Shown piece after piece: positions 9,319-19,194 of a stretch of DNA of 64,000 nucleotides (position 1 is the stretch's first letter; each line of letters opens with the position of its first letter). The position numbers and the translations under genes are program-made. Source of the stretch: Moraxella haemolytica (GTDB lineage Bacteria; Pseudomonadota; Gammaproteobacteria; Pseudomonadales; Moraxellaceae); assembly GCF_030177935.1 (NCBI RefSeq), contig NZ_CP089974.1, positions 2,046,001 through 2,110,000 on the forward strand, written 5' to 3'. Below the pieces are notes generated by a model, which saw nothing but the letters and a program-made list of their open reading frames with translations, was not told the DNA's origin and did not search any database.

Positions 9319-9335
9319 ATGAACTACGATAACAT

Positions 9336-9818
9336 TTAGGACACTAACAATGCTCGACCTTCAAACTGCTCAAAAATCGCACGCTCATCATCACCCCATG
9401 CCATTTTTTTACCATCACTATCTGCCTTAACCATCACCGACTCAGCTGTCGCTACAATGGCAGATTGAGCAATACTATAAAACACCTTTTCAAAAACAAT
9501 GCTTGTATTACCCAAACTTTTGGTACGCACACCGATAAGCAGTGTGTCAGGATAGGTAACAGGGCGTTTGTATTGGCAACTGCTTGCCGCCAAAATGGTC
9601 ATGATGTCGGTGCGTGTTTGTACCATGCCTGCCGCCCGCAGATAGCTAATGCGTGCCGATTCAGCATAACGGTAAAATGCCACATTATTGAGATGATGAA
9701 AGCCATCCATCTCCCCCCAAGCCACAGGCTGTACATGTACACTAGGGTAGTCCGCCAACTCTGATGGGCGGTCATCGCCTGTCAATATCGGCTTGAAAAT
9801 TCCTTGAGCCTCAATCAT
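9336..9818 (-). CDS. 4HBT-family acyl-CoA thioesterase
   Basis: A 160-residue single hotdog-fold thioesterase of the 4-hydroxybenzoyl-CoA thioesterase (YbgC-like) type. The diagnostic segment is WGEMDGFHHLNNVAFYRYAE, where the Asp/His region lines the active site, followed by the central helix ARISYLRAAGM. Substrate is likely an acyl-CoA but cannot be specified. Its ATG directly abuts the stop codon of the upstream YggX gene with no gap, so the two are cotranscribed on the minus strand. Confidence 0.85.
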   Translation of the reverse strand: MIEAQGIFKPILTGDDRPSELADYPSVHVQPVAWGEMDGFHHLNNVAFYRYAESARISYLRAAGMVQTRTDIMTILAASSCQYKRPVTYPDTLLIGVRTKSLGNTSIVFEKVFYSIAQSAIVATAESVMVKADSDGKKMAWGDDERAIFEQFEGRALLVS

Positions 9819-10112
9819 TTAAACATCCGCCTTTGGTTTAAAACCTGCTGGGCGTTCATAATCACCATTATCCAAAAACAACTCTCGTTGTTCAGCAAGA
9901 TATTTTTTGGCATCTTTATTCACCATACTTAGGTGCTTTTCATTGATGAGCATGGTCTGTAGCTCAATCCATTCATCCCATGCTTTTTTTGAAACGGTGT
10001 TTTGGATTTCCTCACCTTTGGTATTGGGGAATGGTGGAGCAGGTAATTTAGGCAACTCCTGCTTGTATTTACGACACATAACAAGGTTGGCTTTAGGGTT
10101 AAAGATTTCCAT
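9819..10112 (-). CDS. YggX-type Fe(II)-trafficking / oxidative damage protection protein
   Basis: A 97-residue homologue of YggX, a small cytoplasmic protein linked to iron traffic and protection of Fe-S clusters from oxidation. Family landmarks are the conserved Cys at residue 13 (VMCRKYKQE), the [10 protein letters not shown] block and [18 protein letters not shown]. The ATG at 10112 follows GGAG at good distance; the track of open frame upstream of it has no similarity. In many gammaproteobacteria the neighbour is mutY, here it is a thioesterase. The N-terminus is a little longer than usual. Confidence 0.9.
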   Translation of the reverse strand: MEIFNPKANLVMCRKYKQELPKLPAPPFPNTKGEEIQNTVSKKAWDEWIELQTMLINEKHLSMVNKDAKKYLAEQRELFLDNGDYERPAGFKPKADV

Positions 10113-10299
10113 GACATTCTCCAAGTGATAAAACCGCATTATAACAAATGTAAATATTTTGGCAAAACAGCACAATGCCCATCAACATACAAATCAAACA
10201 AGATGACAAAGCCTAGCAATCCAGTTTTGATACCCAAATACGCATCAAAACCTTATGACCAAGCAGTGTTCATACAAACTGTGATTTTTGATGAGTTAA

Positions 10300-11685
10300 T
10301 CATCTAATTTTATTCTTGCCACGCTCAATCGCCTGTAACACCTGCTCTGGGGCAGTGCCGCCGATATGATTACGGGCGTTTAGTGAACCCTCTAAAGTCA
10401 AGCAATCAAAGACATCATCGCCGATAAGCGGACTAAAACCTTTTAATGCATCAAGGCTAAGCTCACTTAAGTCCACGCCTTTTGATACACCCAACGCCAC
10501 CGCCGAGCCGACCACTTCATGAGCATCACGAAACGGCAAGCCTTTTTTGACGAGATAATCCGCCAAGTCAGTCGCTGTGGCATAGCCTTTCATTGTGGCG
10601 GTACGCATATTTTGTTCGTTTGGCGTAATATTTGGCAACATATCAGCAAAGGCGATGAGCGAATCTGTCAGTGTATCCACGCAGTCAAACAAAGGCTCTT
10701 TATCTTCTTGGTTATCTTTGTTGTACGCTAGGGGCTGATTTTTCATGAGCGTAAGCAAGGTGGTGAGCTGTCCGAATACACGGGCGGTCTTGCCACGCAC
10801 AAGCTCTGGTACATCGGGGTTTTTCTTTTGGGGCATGATGGATGAGCCAGTGCAAAAGCGGTCAGGAATATGAATAAAACCAAACTGTGCCGACATCCAC
10901 AAAATCAACTCTTCACTCATGCGAGATAGGTGCATCATCAAGATACTGGCGTTGGCAGTAAATTCAATGGCAAAATCACGATCAGAAACCGCATCTAGCG
11001 AGTTCTCACAAATCCCCTCAAAACCTAGCAACTGTGCGGTCAATGTGCGGTCAATCGGATAAGTCGTTCCCGCTAAAGCTGCTGAGCCTAATGGCATTTG
11101 ATTGATGCGTTTGCGAGTTTCAACAAATCGCTCGCTATCACGACTAAGCATTTCAAACCACGCCATGACATGATGAGCAAAACTGACAGGTTGGGCAGTT
11201 TGTAGATGAGTGAAACCAGGCATGATGGTATGGGTGTGGCGACTTGCCAAATCAAGCAATCCATGTTGCAATTTGCCAATCAAACCGACAATCTTATCAG
11301 TTTCATCACGCAGATATAGACGAATGTCTGTCGCCACTTGGTCGTTTCGGCTACGACCTGTGTGTAGCTTTTTGCCAACATCGCCAATCAAGGCGGTCAG
11401 ACGACTCTCCACATTCATGTGAACATCCTCTAGCTCCACACGCCATTTAAACTCACCACGCTCAATTTCGCCTTGAATTTGGGTCAAACCCTCCACAATT
11501 TGACGACTTTCATCCTTAGTGATGATACCACATTGCCCCAACATGGTAGCATGAGCAATAGAGCCTTGTATGTCCTGATGTGCCATGCGTTTGTCAAAAC
11601 TCACAGAAGCGGTAAATTCTGCCACAAATTTATCAGTAGCCTCGCTAAAGCGTCCGCCCCACATACTAGAAGTGTTATTAGTCAT
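10300..11685 (-). CDS. argH: Argininosuccinate lyase
   Basis: Splits argininosuccinate to arginine and fumarate in the last step of arginine synthesis. The 461-residue protein begins [20 protein letters not shown] after a short leader, contains [13 protein letters not shown] near residue 115, and the fumarase/aspartase superfamily signature [15 protein letters not shown] near residue 283. It is divergent from the AlgR-like gene. The order argH, regulator, hemC, hemD is the one known from Pseudomonas, there with algZ in between, which is absent here. Confidence 0.97.
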   Translation of the reverse strand: MTNNTSSMWGGRFSEATDKFVAEFTASVSFDKRMAHQDIQGSIAHATMLGQCGIITKDESRQIVEGLTQIQGEIERGEFKWRVELEDVHMNVESRLTALIGDVGKKLHTGRSRNDQVATDIRLYLRDETDKIVGLIGKLQHGLLDLASRHTHTIMPGFTHLQTAQPVSFAHHVMAWFEMLSRDSERFVETRKRINQMPLGSAALAGTTYPIDRTLTAQLLGFEGICENSLDAVSDRDFAIEFTANASILMMHLSRMSEELILWMSAQFGFIHIPDRFCTGSSIMPQKKNPDVPELVRGKTARVFGQLTTLLTLMKNQPLAYNKDNQEDKEPLFDCVDTLTDSLIAFADMLPNITPNEQNMRTATMKGYATATDLADYLVKKGLPFRDAHEVVGSAVALGVSKGVDLSELSLDALKGFSPLIGDDVFDCLTLEGSLNARNHIGGTAPEQVLQAIERGKNKIR

Positions 11686-11829
11686 GGTATTGCCTTATCA
11701 TTTATTGATGGATAATAGAATTGGTCGATGATAAATTATAGCACAGCCCACATACAAATATCGGCACGAATATGGGAAAATTCATACAAAAATGCTATGA
11801 TAGCCCCAATTTATCCGCCTTAACCACCC

Positions 11830-12627
11830 ATGATTCTTCTGCTCATCAGCACACACGCCCCACTCATTCGCCATGCACGCCAATTAGCAAGTGATGACGC
11901 TCACACACTCATCACGGCTAGCACCGTAACAGGTGCCGTCAAAGCCTGCAAGCTACATCAGCCAGTCATTATTCTGCTAGACATTGACAGCGTTGATGTC
12001 TTATCTTTTGTGCAACAATTAAGTGTTCTGTACCGCCACAGCACTCAGCCTACTCTTATTATCCTAAGCCAAGTGGCACAGCCCTGTGATGGGGTGTTAG
12101 AGCTTGGCGTTGGCGGATTTGCTCGCTATGATGACACCCAGATGCCACCACTTGCATCACTCATCAGCCATGCACAAAGACCAACTTTAGCTCAGATTCC
12201 ACCCCAACAATCTACCATCATTATTCGGAGCCATCGTGGCGATGAACGCATTTTGATTGATGATATTTGGTATTGCCAAGCCGAACAAAAATACACCAAA
12301 ATACACCACAGACACGGCATCACACTCACTGACAAAACCCTAAAATCACTTGAGACCACTTATTCTAACGATTTGATTCGTATTCATCGGCACACCCTAG
12401 TTGGCATTCGCCACATTCAGCAAATCAGCTCTGCCAATGGTCACAAGTCATACAATAACAGTCGCCATGACAATAATCATGACGGCGACAAACCGCAAGA
12501 TAAACACTGGCTATTGCTCTACCCCCTTGATGAGCCATTTGCCATCTCCAGACGCTGCCTGCCCAAGCTAAGATTAAGATTGTCAGACTTGATAAACTCC
12601 CAACAAACAACCAATGTGCCACCATGA
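11830..12627 (+). CDS. AlgR-like LytTR response regulator with degenerate receiver
   Basis: A 265-residue regulator with an N-terminal receiver-like domain (about 1-120) and a C-terminal LytTR DNA-binding domain (about 130-255; RILIDDIWYCQAEQKYTKIHH, ETTYSNDLIRIHRHTLV). In position and order it matches AlgR, upstream of hemC. The receiver looks decayed: where AlgR has the paired acidic residues after the first strand, this protein has STHAP, and the conserved Lys near the end of the domain is not evident, although an Asp in ILLDID remains. A low-complexity insert rich in His, Asn and Asp (NSRHDNNHDGDKPQDKH) splits the LytTR domain. No cognate AlgZ kinase is present in the window. Confidence 0.7.
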   Translation: MILLLISTHAPLIRHARQLASDDAHTLITASTVTGAVKACKLHQPVIILLDIDSVDVLSFVQQLSVLYRHSTQPTLIILSQVAQPCDGVLELGVGGFARYDDTQMPPLASLISHAQRPTLAQIPPQQSTIIIRSHRGDERILIDDIWYCQAEQKYTKIHHRHGITLTDKTLKSLETTYSNDLIRIHRHTLVGIRHIQQISSANGHKSYNNSRHDNNHDGDKPQDKHWLLLYPLDEPFAISRRCLPKLRLRLSDLINSQQTTNVPP

Positions 12628-12785
12628 CATAACCATGATTTAATCAAAAACTGATGGGCAGGCTCCAAACCCACACCAAGCCACCAAAAGCCATTTGCCC
12701 AAATGCGATTATTATGGTTAAATATTAACAGTTTTTAAACTTTAATCTTTCAAATATCAGACCGCCCAAAGAACAGCGACTCAAT

Positions 12786-13766
12786 ATGAACACTTCAATA
12801 ACTAATCCAGAAATAACCATTCCAGACACCCTAACTATCGCCACTCGCCAATCGCCACTGGCACTATGGCAAGCTCATTTTGTCAAAACCACCCTAGAGA
12901 CACTCTATCCAACCATGAAGGTTGAGCTACTAGAAATGGTAACTAAGGGTGATAAAATCCTAGACACTCCGCTTGCCAAAATCGGTGGTAAGGGTCTGTT
13001 TGTCAAAGAACTAGAGACCGCTCTATACGAAAAGCGTGCCGACATCGCTGTGCATTCACTAAAAGATGTACCAATGGTGCTACCAGAAGGGCTGACTTTA
13101 GGAGCTTATCTCGAACGACACACGCCGACAGATGCCTTCGTGTCAAATACATATGAGTGCTTGGACAACTTACCCAATGGGGCAGTTTTAGGCACATCAA
13201 GCCTACGCCGTGAATGTCAAATTGCTCACGCCTATCCGCATCTCAACATCAAATCCCTGCGTGGTAATGTTGGCACTCGCCTAGCCAAACTTGATGCCGG
13301 CGAATACGATGCCATTATCCTAGCCACCAGTGGGCTTGAGCGATTAGAACTGCACGAACGCATCCGCCATGAGTTAGACGACAGCCTAAGCCTGCCTGCG
13401 GTCGGTCAAGGAGCATTAGCGATTGAATGTCGATCTGATGATGAGATGATTTTACAATTACTTAGCGTACTAAACCACCCATCAACTCGCCTGTGCGTTC
13501 TTGCCGAGCGTGCCATGAATCGCACCCTTGAAGGAGGCTGTCAAGTACCGATTGCAGGCTTTGCCACCATCTCTGGCGACACCCTAACGCTACGAGGGCG
13601 TGTGGGTAGTATTGATGGCAAAACTCTCCTAAAAAGCGAAGGTTGTATCACCCTTACTCACAGTAGTGATGATGAGCTTACCGCTGAAAGGTTGGGTGAA
13701 AGTCTTGCCAAAGACCTGCTTTGCCAAGGTGCAGACGCCATCTTAAAAGAAGTCTATGGTAAATAA
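12786..13766 (+). CDS. hemC: Porphobilinogen deaminase (hydroxymethylbilane synthase)
   Basis: Polymerises four porphobilinogen units to hydroxymethylbilane in haem synthesis. The 326-residue chain shows [13 protein letters not shown] near the start, [32 protein letters not shown] and the cofactor-binding cysteine in [10 protein letters not shown] at residue 252. It overlaps hemD by 11 bases, so the two are translationally coupled. The first 16 residues precede the usual family start; the next ATG is not close, so the annotated start stands. Confidence 0.97.
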   Translation: MNTSITNPEITIPDTLTIATRQSPLALWQAHFVKTTLETLYPTMKVELLEMVTKGDKILDTPLAKIGGKGLFVKELETALYEKRADIAVHSLKDVPMVLPEGLTLGAYLERHTPTDAFVSNTYECLDNLPNGAVLGTSSLRRECQIAHAYPHLNIKSLRGNVGTRLAKLDAGEYDAIILATSGLERLELHERIRHELDDSLSLPAVGQGALAIECRSDDEMILQLLSVLNHPSTRLCVLAERAMNRTLEGGCQVPIAGFATISGDTLTLRGRVGSIDGKTLLKSEGCITLTHSSDDELTAERLGESLAKDLLCQGADAILKEVYGK

Positions 13767-14562
13767 ACCATTATTCATCAACACTCGCCCCACCCATCGA
13801 AGCCATGAGTTAAATCAGCTTGGTGATAGTTGCGTGCAAATAGTCAACCTACCCTTGCTTGCCATTAACGACTTATCGCCAAACGCTCAAGAACAAGCTA
13901 TGCTTGATGCCCTGATGAATGGGGTCTATCAAGCCTTAGTCGTTACCAGTGCTGAGGCTGCCAAGCGTGCCATCAGTCATCTAAGGACGCTAGGGCATCA
14001 GCACGCAGATGATTTGCCCAAACTTATTGCCACACCCACCATCGCTGTAGGCAAGGCGACCGCTAAGGCATTGTATGACTTTGGCTTATCTGTCGCTCTC
14101 CCCACCATCGCCAACAACGAAGGTATGCTAGCAATGCCAGTAATTGATAAATTGCAGGCAGGGGATAAAATACTCATCTGGCGTGGGGTCGGTGGTCGCA
14201 GGCTATTGCACGACACACTGGCAGGCAGGGGCGTACAAGTGGATGCAATGGCGTGGTATGAACGAGTCGCTCCCCATGATTTGGCACAAAATTATCACGC
14301 CATCGCCCCACAACTGGCTTATGCCAACACCCACAATATACCCATTTTTATGCTCATCGCCAGTCAAATGGCATTTGAGCATTGGCAAAACTTAGACAGT
14401 CCTTTTGCCAACAACATCCATTATCTGACACTTGGCGTACGACTATTTGACATTGTCAAATCCGCCAGCCCTACCACCTGCGTACATCTGATTGATGAAT
14501 TGAGCAGCAATCATCTTAAAAAGGTTATTGCAGATATTCACAAAAGTGTTTTATCATCTTAA
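13756..14562 (+). CDS. hemD: Uroporphyrinogen-III synthase
   Basis: Closes hydroxymethylbilane with inversion of ring D to give uroporphyrinogen III. The sequence is divergent as usual in this family but shows the expected two-domain pattern: an N-terminal [14 protein letters not shown], the [12 protein letters not shown] segment, [13 protein letters not shown], and [22 protein letters not shown] at the domain junction followed by YERV. Assignment rests on these motifs and on the 11-base overlap with hemC. It is 268 residues, a normal length. Confidence 0.9.
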   Translation: MVNKPLFINTRPTHRSHELNQLGDSCVQIVNLPLLAINDLSPNAQEQAMLDALMNGVYQALVVTSAEAAKRAISHLRTLGHQHADDLPKLIATPTIAVGKATAKALYDFGLSVALPTIANNEGMLAMPVIDKLQAGDKILIWRGVGGRRLLHDTLAGRGVQVDAMAWYERVAPHDLAQNYHAIAPQLAYANTHNIPIFMLIASQMAFEHWQNLDSPFANNIHYLTLGVRLFDIVKSASPTTCVHLIDELSSNHLKKVIADIHKSVLSS

Positions 14563-14655
14563 AAACAAACCAAGCACAAGCCCATCTGATATCAACCAAC
14601 TATCCTTACAAGTTTTGCACCATAAATACCGCCACAAGTGGTGAGTCGGTCTGTT

Positions 14656-14681
14656 TTGCTTAAAAATCATCTTTTAAGCAA
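14656..14681. other. Inverted repeat between hemD and grpE
   Basis: TTGCTTAAAA and TTTTAAGCAA form a perfect 10-bp stem around a 6-base loop. No T-tract follows on either strand, so it is not a canonical terminator; it might still end hemD transcription or stabilise the message end. Confidence 0.35.
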
Positions 14682-14733
14682 CAACTACAAACAAAAAACC
14701 CTGCGTCATTTTAGAATAATTTAACCAATACGG

Positions 14734-14760
14734 CTTGAAATTTTACACCACAACCTTTAT
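14734..14760 (+). promoter_or_regulatory. Possible heat-shock (sigma-32-like) promoter of grpE
   Basis: CTTGAAA, the sigma-32 -35 consensus, lies at 14734-14740, with a CTTTATCA-like -10 element 14 bases later and about 35 bases before the grpE ATG. The same CTTGAAA word stands before dnaK. The -10 is poor, so confidence is limited. Confidence 0.35.
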
Positions 14761-14794
14761 CAATAAGAAAAATTTAACCCAATCGGAGGACGCC

Positions 14795-15328
14795 ATGAAC
14801 GAACAAGAACAAACCCAAGACCCAATCTTAAATGACAACCAAGAAAAGCCAGAATCAAACGAGACAGACGAGCTTGCCAAACTGACCGCAACCATTGAGA
14901 CACTAGAAAACGAAGTCAAAGAAGCTAAAGAAGCCGCCGCTCGTGCCAATGCCGAATCCTACAATGCCCAACGCCGTATGGAGCAAGAAACCGATAAGGC
15001 CAAAAAATTTGCCCTACAAAAATTCGCCAAAGAGCTACTTGATGTCGTAGATAACCTAGAGCGTGGACTTGAAGCAAGCGAAAAATCAGGTGCCGATGAG
15101 AGCGTACTAGAAGGTCTAAAACTCACTCATAAATCTTTGCTTAGCGTCCTTGAGAAAAATGGCGTGGTAGCGGTAGGTGAAGTTGGTGAGACTTTCAACC
15201 CCAACTTACACGAAGCGGTAGGCATCTTCCCTGATGCAGACAAAGACACCATTGGGCAAGTGCTACAAAAAGGCTACACCTTAAATGAACGCACATTAAG
15301 ACCTGCAATGGTACTGGTGGGAGCATAA
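14795..15328 (+). CDS. grpE: Nucleotide exchange factor GrpE
   Basis: Co-chaperone that releases ADP from DnaK. The 177-residue protein has an acidic, disordered N-terminus, a long coiled coil (residues about 30-90, [20 protein letters not shown]) and the C-terminal beta domain with the family signature around [20 protein letters not shown] and [17 protein letters not shown]. The ATG at 14795 follows CGGAGGA closely. A 20-codon longer frame upstream has no similarity. It is followed by dnaK, separated by 256 bases with its own promoter elements. Confidence 0.95.
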   Translation: MNEQEQTQDPILNDNQEKPESNETDELAKLTATIETLENEVKEAKEAAARANAESYNAQRRMEQETDKAKKFALQKFAKELLDVVDNLERGLEASEKSGADESVLEGLKLTHKSLLSVLEKNGVVAVGEVGETFNPNLHEAVGIFPDADKDTIGQVLQKGYTLNERTLRPAMVLVGA

Positions 15329-15494
15329 TTCCGCTGTAGATACTCGCCATTGCATCAGGCTGAGCTTATCTTATATTGAGTACTGATTGCTACAGCCAAC
15401 CATAAATGGTGTTTCTTTTATGGATTTTGTTTTAAATTTCAATGGCTTAAAACAAAATTTTTGAAAAATTTTTGAAAAATTTGTCAATTTTTCT

Positions 15495-15525
15495 CTTGAA
15501 AATAAAAATTTGACACAAATATATA
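15495..15525 (+). promoter_or_regulatory. Possible heat-shock promoter of dnaK
   Basis: CTTGAAA at 15495-15501 is followed about 14 bases on by CAAATATAT and lies some 60-90 bases before the dnaK ATG. The surrounding stretch repeats TTTTTGAAAAA twice and is extremely AT-rich. The -35 word matches sigma-32, the -10 only loosely. Confidence 0.35.
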
Positions 15526-15584
15526 AGACAAATTTGGCAAAACTCATTCACTGCCAAAATCAACTAACAAATCGGAGAAGAATC

Positions 15585-17504
15585 ATGAGTAAAGTCATCG
15601 GTATTGACTTAGGTACTACCAACTCTTGTGTGGCCGTTCTAGAAAATGGTAATGTAAAAGTCATTGAAAATGCAGAAGGTGCTAGAACCACACCATCTAT
15701 CGTTGCATTTAAAGACGGTGAAACACTGGTTGGTCAATCTGCCAAACGCCAAGCAGTTACCAACCCACAAAACACTCTATTTGCCGTAAAACGCCTAATC
15801 GGTCGTCGTTATGACGAACAAGCAGTACAAAAAGACATCAGTCTTGTACCTTACAAAATCGTTAAAGCCGACAACGGCGATGCGTGGGTAGAGGTCAATG
15901 GTAAAAAACAAGCTCCACCACAAATCTCTGCCGAAGTCTTGAAAAAAATGAAAAAGACTGCCGAAGACTATCTTGGCGAGAGTGTAACCGAAGCGGTGGT
16001 GACTGTGCCTGCTTATTTTAACGACGCTCAGCGTCAAGCCACCAAAGATGCAGGACGAATTGCAGGACTTGATGTTAAGCGAATCATCAACGAGCCGACC
16101 GCTGCCGCCCTTGCTTTCGGTCTTGACAAAAAAGGCGGAGACCGCACGATTGCTGTCTATGACTTAGGTGGTGGTACATTTGATGTGTCTATCATTGAGA
16201 TTGCCGATGTAGATGGCGAGCAACAGTTTGAGGTTTTAGCGACTAATGGCGACACCTTCTTAGGTGGTGAGGACTTTGACATTGCCTTGATTGACTACCT
16301 TGTAGAAGAGTTCAAAAAAGAACAAAATGTCAATCTAAAAGGCGATCCGCTAGCCATGCAACGCCTAAAAGAAGCTGCCGAAAAAGCCAAAATTGAACTG
16401 TCAAGCTCAACTTCTACCGAAGTGAACTTACCTTATATCACCGCCGATGCCACAGGTCCCAAGCACTTGGTAGTCACCATCAGCCGTGCCAAACTAGAAG
16501 CCCTAACCGAAGAGCTTGTGGCTCGCACCATCGCTCCTTGCAAGATTGCCCTAGAAGACGCAGGTCTATCAGCGAGCGACATTGATGATGTCATCTTGGT
16601 TGGTGGTCAAAGCCGTATGCCATTGGTTCAACAAAAAGTACAAGAATTTTTTGGCAAAGAGCCTCGTAAAGACATTAACCCTGACGAAGCGGTGGCTATC
16701 GGTGCTGCCATTCAAGGTGCGGTACTCTCTGGCGACAAAAAAGATGTCTTGCTACTTGATGTTACACCACTAACATTGGGTATTGAGACCATGGGCGGTG
16801 TGATGACAGCCGTCATTGAGAAAAACACAATGATTCCTACCAAAAAATCACAAGTGTTCTCAACCGCTGCCGACAACCAACCAGCGGTAAGCATTCAGGT
16901 GTATCAAGGCGAGCGTAAAATTGCCAACCAAAACAAACTGTTGGGCAACTTTGACCTAACCGATATTCCGCCTGCACCCCGTGGCGTACCACAGATTGAA
17001 GTTACCTTTGACATCAACGCCGATGGTATTATGAATATCTCAGCCAAAGACAAAGGCACTGGCAAATCACAATCTATCCAAATCAAAGCCGACAGCGGTT
17101 TGACGGATGAAGAGATTGAACAAATGGTGCGTGATGCTGAAGCCAATGCTGAAGCAGACAAGAAATTTGCCGAGCTTGCAGATGCACGCAATGAAGCAGA
17201 TGGTCGCATCAGTGCGGTGCAAAAAGCCCTAAAAGAAAATGGCGATAAAGCCACCGATGAAGAAAAACAAGCGGTAGAAACAGCAATCAGCGAGCTAGAA
17301 ATTGCAACCAAAGAAGATGATGTGGACGCAATCAAAGCCAAGCTAGAAGCCCTTGATAACGCATTCTTGCCAATCGGCACGAAGATTTATAGCCAAGAGC
17401 AAGGCGGTGCAGGTGCGGACGCAGGTCAAGCACAGCAACAAGCCAAACCTGCTGATGACGGCGTGGTAGATGCTGAGTTTACCGAAGTTAAAGATGATAA
17501 ATAA
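15585..17504 (+). CDS. dnaK: Molecular chaperone DnaK (Hsp70)
   Basis: ATP-dependent chaperone that folds and protects proteins with DnaJ and GrpE. The 639-residue chain has the three Hsp70 signatures: [10 protein letters not shown] near residue 6, [16 protein letters not shown] near residue 193 and [14 protein letters not shown] near residue 337. The substrate domain follows ([16 protein letters not shown]), then the helical lid and the acidic tail EFTEVKDDK. The ATG at 15585 follows CGGAGAAG. dnaJ, the usual next gene, is not here; a terminator and an IS element follow instead. Confidence 0.98.
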   Translation: MSKVIGIDLGTTNSCVAVLENGNVKVIENAEGARTTPSIVAFKDGETLVGQSAKRQAVTNPQNTLFAVKRLIGRRYDEQAVQKDISLVPYKIVKADNGDAWVEVNGKKQAPPQISAEVLKKMKKTAEDYLGESVTEAVVTVPAYFNDAQRQATKDAGRIAGLDVKRIINEPTAAALAFGLDKKGGDRTIAVYDLGGGTFDVSIIEIADVDGEQQFEVLATNGDTFLGGEDFDIALIDYLVEEFKKEQNVNLKGDPLAMQRLKEAAEKAKIELSSSTSTEVNLPYITADATGPKHLVVTISRAKLEALTEELVARTIAPCKIALEDAGLSASDIDDVILVGGQSRMPLVQQKVQEFFGKEPRKDINPDEAVAIGAAIQGAVLSGDKKDVLLLDVTPLTLGIETMGGVMTAVIEKNTMIPTKKSQVFSTAADNQPAVSIQVYQGERKIANQNKLLGNFDLTDIPPAPRGVPQIEVTFDINADGIMNISAKDKGTGKSQSIQIKADSGLTDEEIEQMVRDAEANAEADKKFAELADARNEADGRISAVQKALKENGDKATDEEKQAVETAISELEIATKEDDVDAIKAKLEALDNAFLPIGTKIYSQEQGGAGADAGQAQQQAKPADDGVVDAEFTEVKDDK

Positions 17505-17526
17505 TCTTTAGTCGTTAGGCAAAAAC

Positions 17527-17563
17527 GAAACACCGCTCAATTTGATTGGGCGGTGTTTTTTCG
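17527..17563 (+). terminator. Rho-independent terminator of dnaK
   Basis: AACACCGCTCAA and TTGGGCGGTGTT form a GC-rich stem (one G-T pair) around a 5-base loop and run into a T6 tract. Confidence 0.9.
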
Positions 17564-17586
17564 TGTGGCGATATGAATTTTGAACC

Positions 17587-17623
17587 GCACCCCAAAAGTT
17601 AGACACTCTAACCTTTGGGGTGC
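17587..17623. repeat. Long hairpin at the left end of the IS
   Basis: GCACCCCAAA-GTTAGA pairs with TCTAAC-TTTGGGGTGC around a 3-base loop, leaving single mismatches only. It lies just inside the left end and is followed by CTTTTC, then the orfA ATG seven bases later. It may block read-through transcription from dnaK or sequester the orfA start. Confidence 0.7.
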
Positions 17624-17629
17624 TTTTCT

Positions 17630-18175
17630 ATGGCAAAATACACAACCAACTTTAAGTTGTCTGCAATAGCATATTATCAGGGCAGACACAGCTACAAACA
17701 AACTGATAAACAGTTTAACCTACCCACAGACAGCATTGTTAAACAATGGGTCAAACTCTACCAAGCATATGGCATTGATGGTATTAAAAGACGCAATACC
17801 AAAGCTGTCTATGATACAGATTTTAAACACAACGCTGTTTTAGAAATGATGGCTGGTAAACCCTCTCATCAATTGGCAATAGAGCTTAACATTAGCAATC
17901 ACGCACTTTTACTCAATTGGTTTTAGTCTTATCAGTCCTTTGGTATAATGGGGATTACCCCAAAACCCAAAGGCAGAAAAATAATGTCTAATTCAAGCCA
18001 CAGCACCAACAAAAACCAAGTAAGCAAACCAAAATCCCATTGGCAAACCAAACCAGACAATGAAAAAAGCGTTGATGACTTATTAGCTGAACTGGCTTAC
18101 CTTAGAGCAGAAAACGACTACCTAAAAAAGCTAGATGCCTTAATTCGTCAGAAACAACAAACAAAGAACAAATAA
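17630..18175 (+). pseudogene. IS3-family transposase OrfA, amber-interrupted
   Basis: OrfA supplies the helix-turn-helix part of the IS3 transposase. The frame from the ATG at 17630 contains two HTH-like repeats (YKQTDKQFNLPTDSIVKQW and PSHQLAIELNISNHALLLNWF) and then stops at TAG 17924-17926. The frame continues without shift through SYQSFGIMGITPKPKGRK to a C-terminal leucine-zipper-like stretch (VDDLLAELAYLRAENDYLKKLDAL, given in part) and ends at 18175. The stop stands where Lys or Gln is usual. Only one base change is needed to restore it. Confidence 0.85.
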
Positions 18176-18180
18176 CCATC

Positions 18181-19112
18181 GTGCAAGAATTAAGGCATAA
18201 GCATGCCCTAAACACCTTACTTGGTATTGCTAACTTGCCAAGAAGTGTGTTTTATTACCACATTCATCAAAACAAAAAGCCTGACAAAGATTTATCCTTA
18301 AAAGAGTACATCAAGCACATCTACGATACCCATAAAGGCAGATATGGCTATCGTAGGATTTGTGCAGAACTGAACAACCAACTTGCCAGTCAAGGTATTG
18401 TCATCAACCACAAAAAGGTACAACGCTTAATGCAAGTCATGGGTTTAAAAGCTAAAATCAGACAAAAAAGACACAAACCTTATTCATCTTATCAAGGTGA
18501 ACAACAAGGCAAGATAAAAGACAATGTGCTACAAAGAGACTTTCAAGCCACAAAGCCTAATCAAAAGTAGGCAACCGACATCACAGAGTTGAAGGTTGAA
18601 GTTGCATCAAGCAGAGGTGATGATAATGCCAATAGCAGTGGTAAAAGTAACAACAAAACTTACCACAAACTCTACCTATCCCCCGTTATAGACTTGTTTA
18701 ATGGGGAGATCATCAGCTACACCATCAAAGAACGACCCACTTATGAGTTGGTACAAGAGATGATAAGTAACGCACTTTGTAGGCTTGGTAAAGATGATAA
18801 ACTTATTATCCATTCTGATAGAGGTTGGCATTATCAGATGTTTGATTATCAACAAACCTTAAAGAACAATGGTATCATCCAAAGTATGTCAAGAAAAGGC
18901 AACTGTCTTGATAACGCAGGGATAGAAAGTTTTTTTTTGGCACACTAAAACAGGAAGTCTTTTATGAACAAACTAAGTTTACAAGTCTTGATGAACTTAA
19001 AATCACCATTGATGAGTACATACACCACTACAATCATGATAGAATAAAGAGCAAGCTAAAAGGACTAAGTCCTGTAAAGTACAAAAACTTAGTCCTTAGC
19101 GAAACCACTTAG
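18181..19112 (+). pseudogene. IS3-family transposase OrfB (DDE integrase), two defects
   Basis: OrfB is the catalytic DDE domain. It lies in the -1 frame relative to orfA. It shows the HTH_21 region (YGYRRICAELNNQL), then TAG at 18568-18570 exactly where IS3 proteins have the Trp of W-x-TDIT, so the change is TGG to TAG. The frame goes on through the DDE residues (ATDITEL, HSDRGWHYQ, NAGIESFF). At 18930-18938 a run of nine T shifts the frame after ESFF; the rest (GTLKQEVFYEQTKF to SPVKYKNLVLSETT) is intact in another frame up to 19112. Confidence 0.85.
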
Positions 19113-19194
19113 TTTTATCAACCTAGCCTTTAATCCTGTGTTTAAGATTTGGGGGTTGGTTCAGACAAGGCGGTTCATAGTAGCCGGATTGAGA

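Larger units (their letters stand above)
17581..19163 (+). mobile_element. Decayed IS3-family insertion sequence (IS150-like)
   Basis: The element is 1583 bp, bounded by imperfect 27-bp inverted repeats at 17581-17607 and 19137-19163 (about 20 of 27 positions match; ends TGAACC and GGTTCA). It carries two overlapping-frame transposase reading frames in the -1 arrangement usual for IS3. Both are broken: an amber codon in orfA, an amber codon and a T-tract frameshift in orfB. I see no target-site duplication (flanks TTT and GAC), so the original insertion junctions may have been lost or the boundaries have drifted. Transposition in cis is unlikely. Confidence 0.85.

Noticed and set aside
16904-17380. 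A 158-residue minus-strand open frame rich in Ser and Ala
   Set aside because: Antisense shadow of dnaK.
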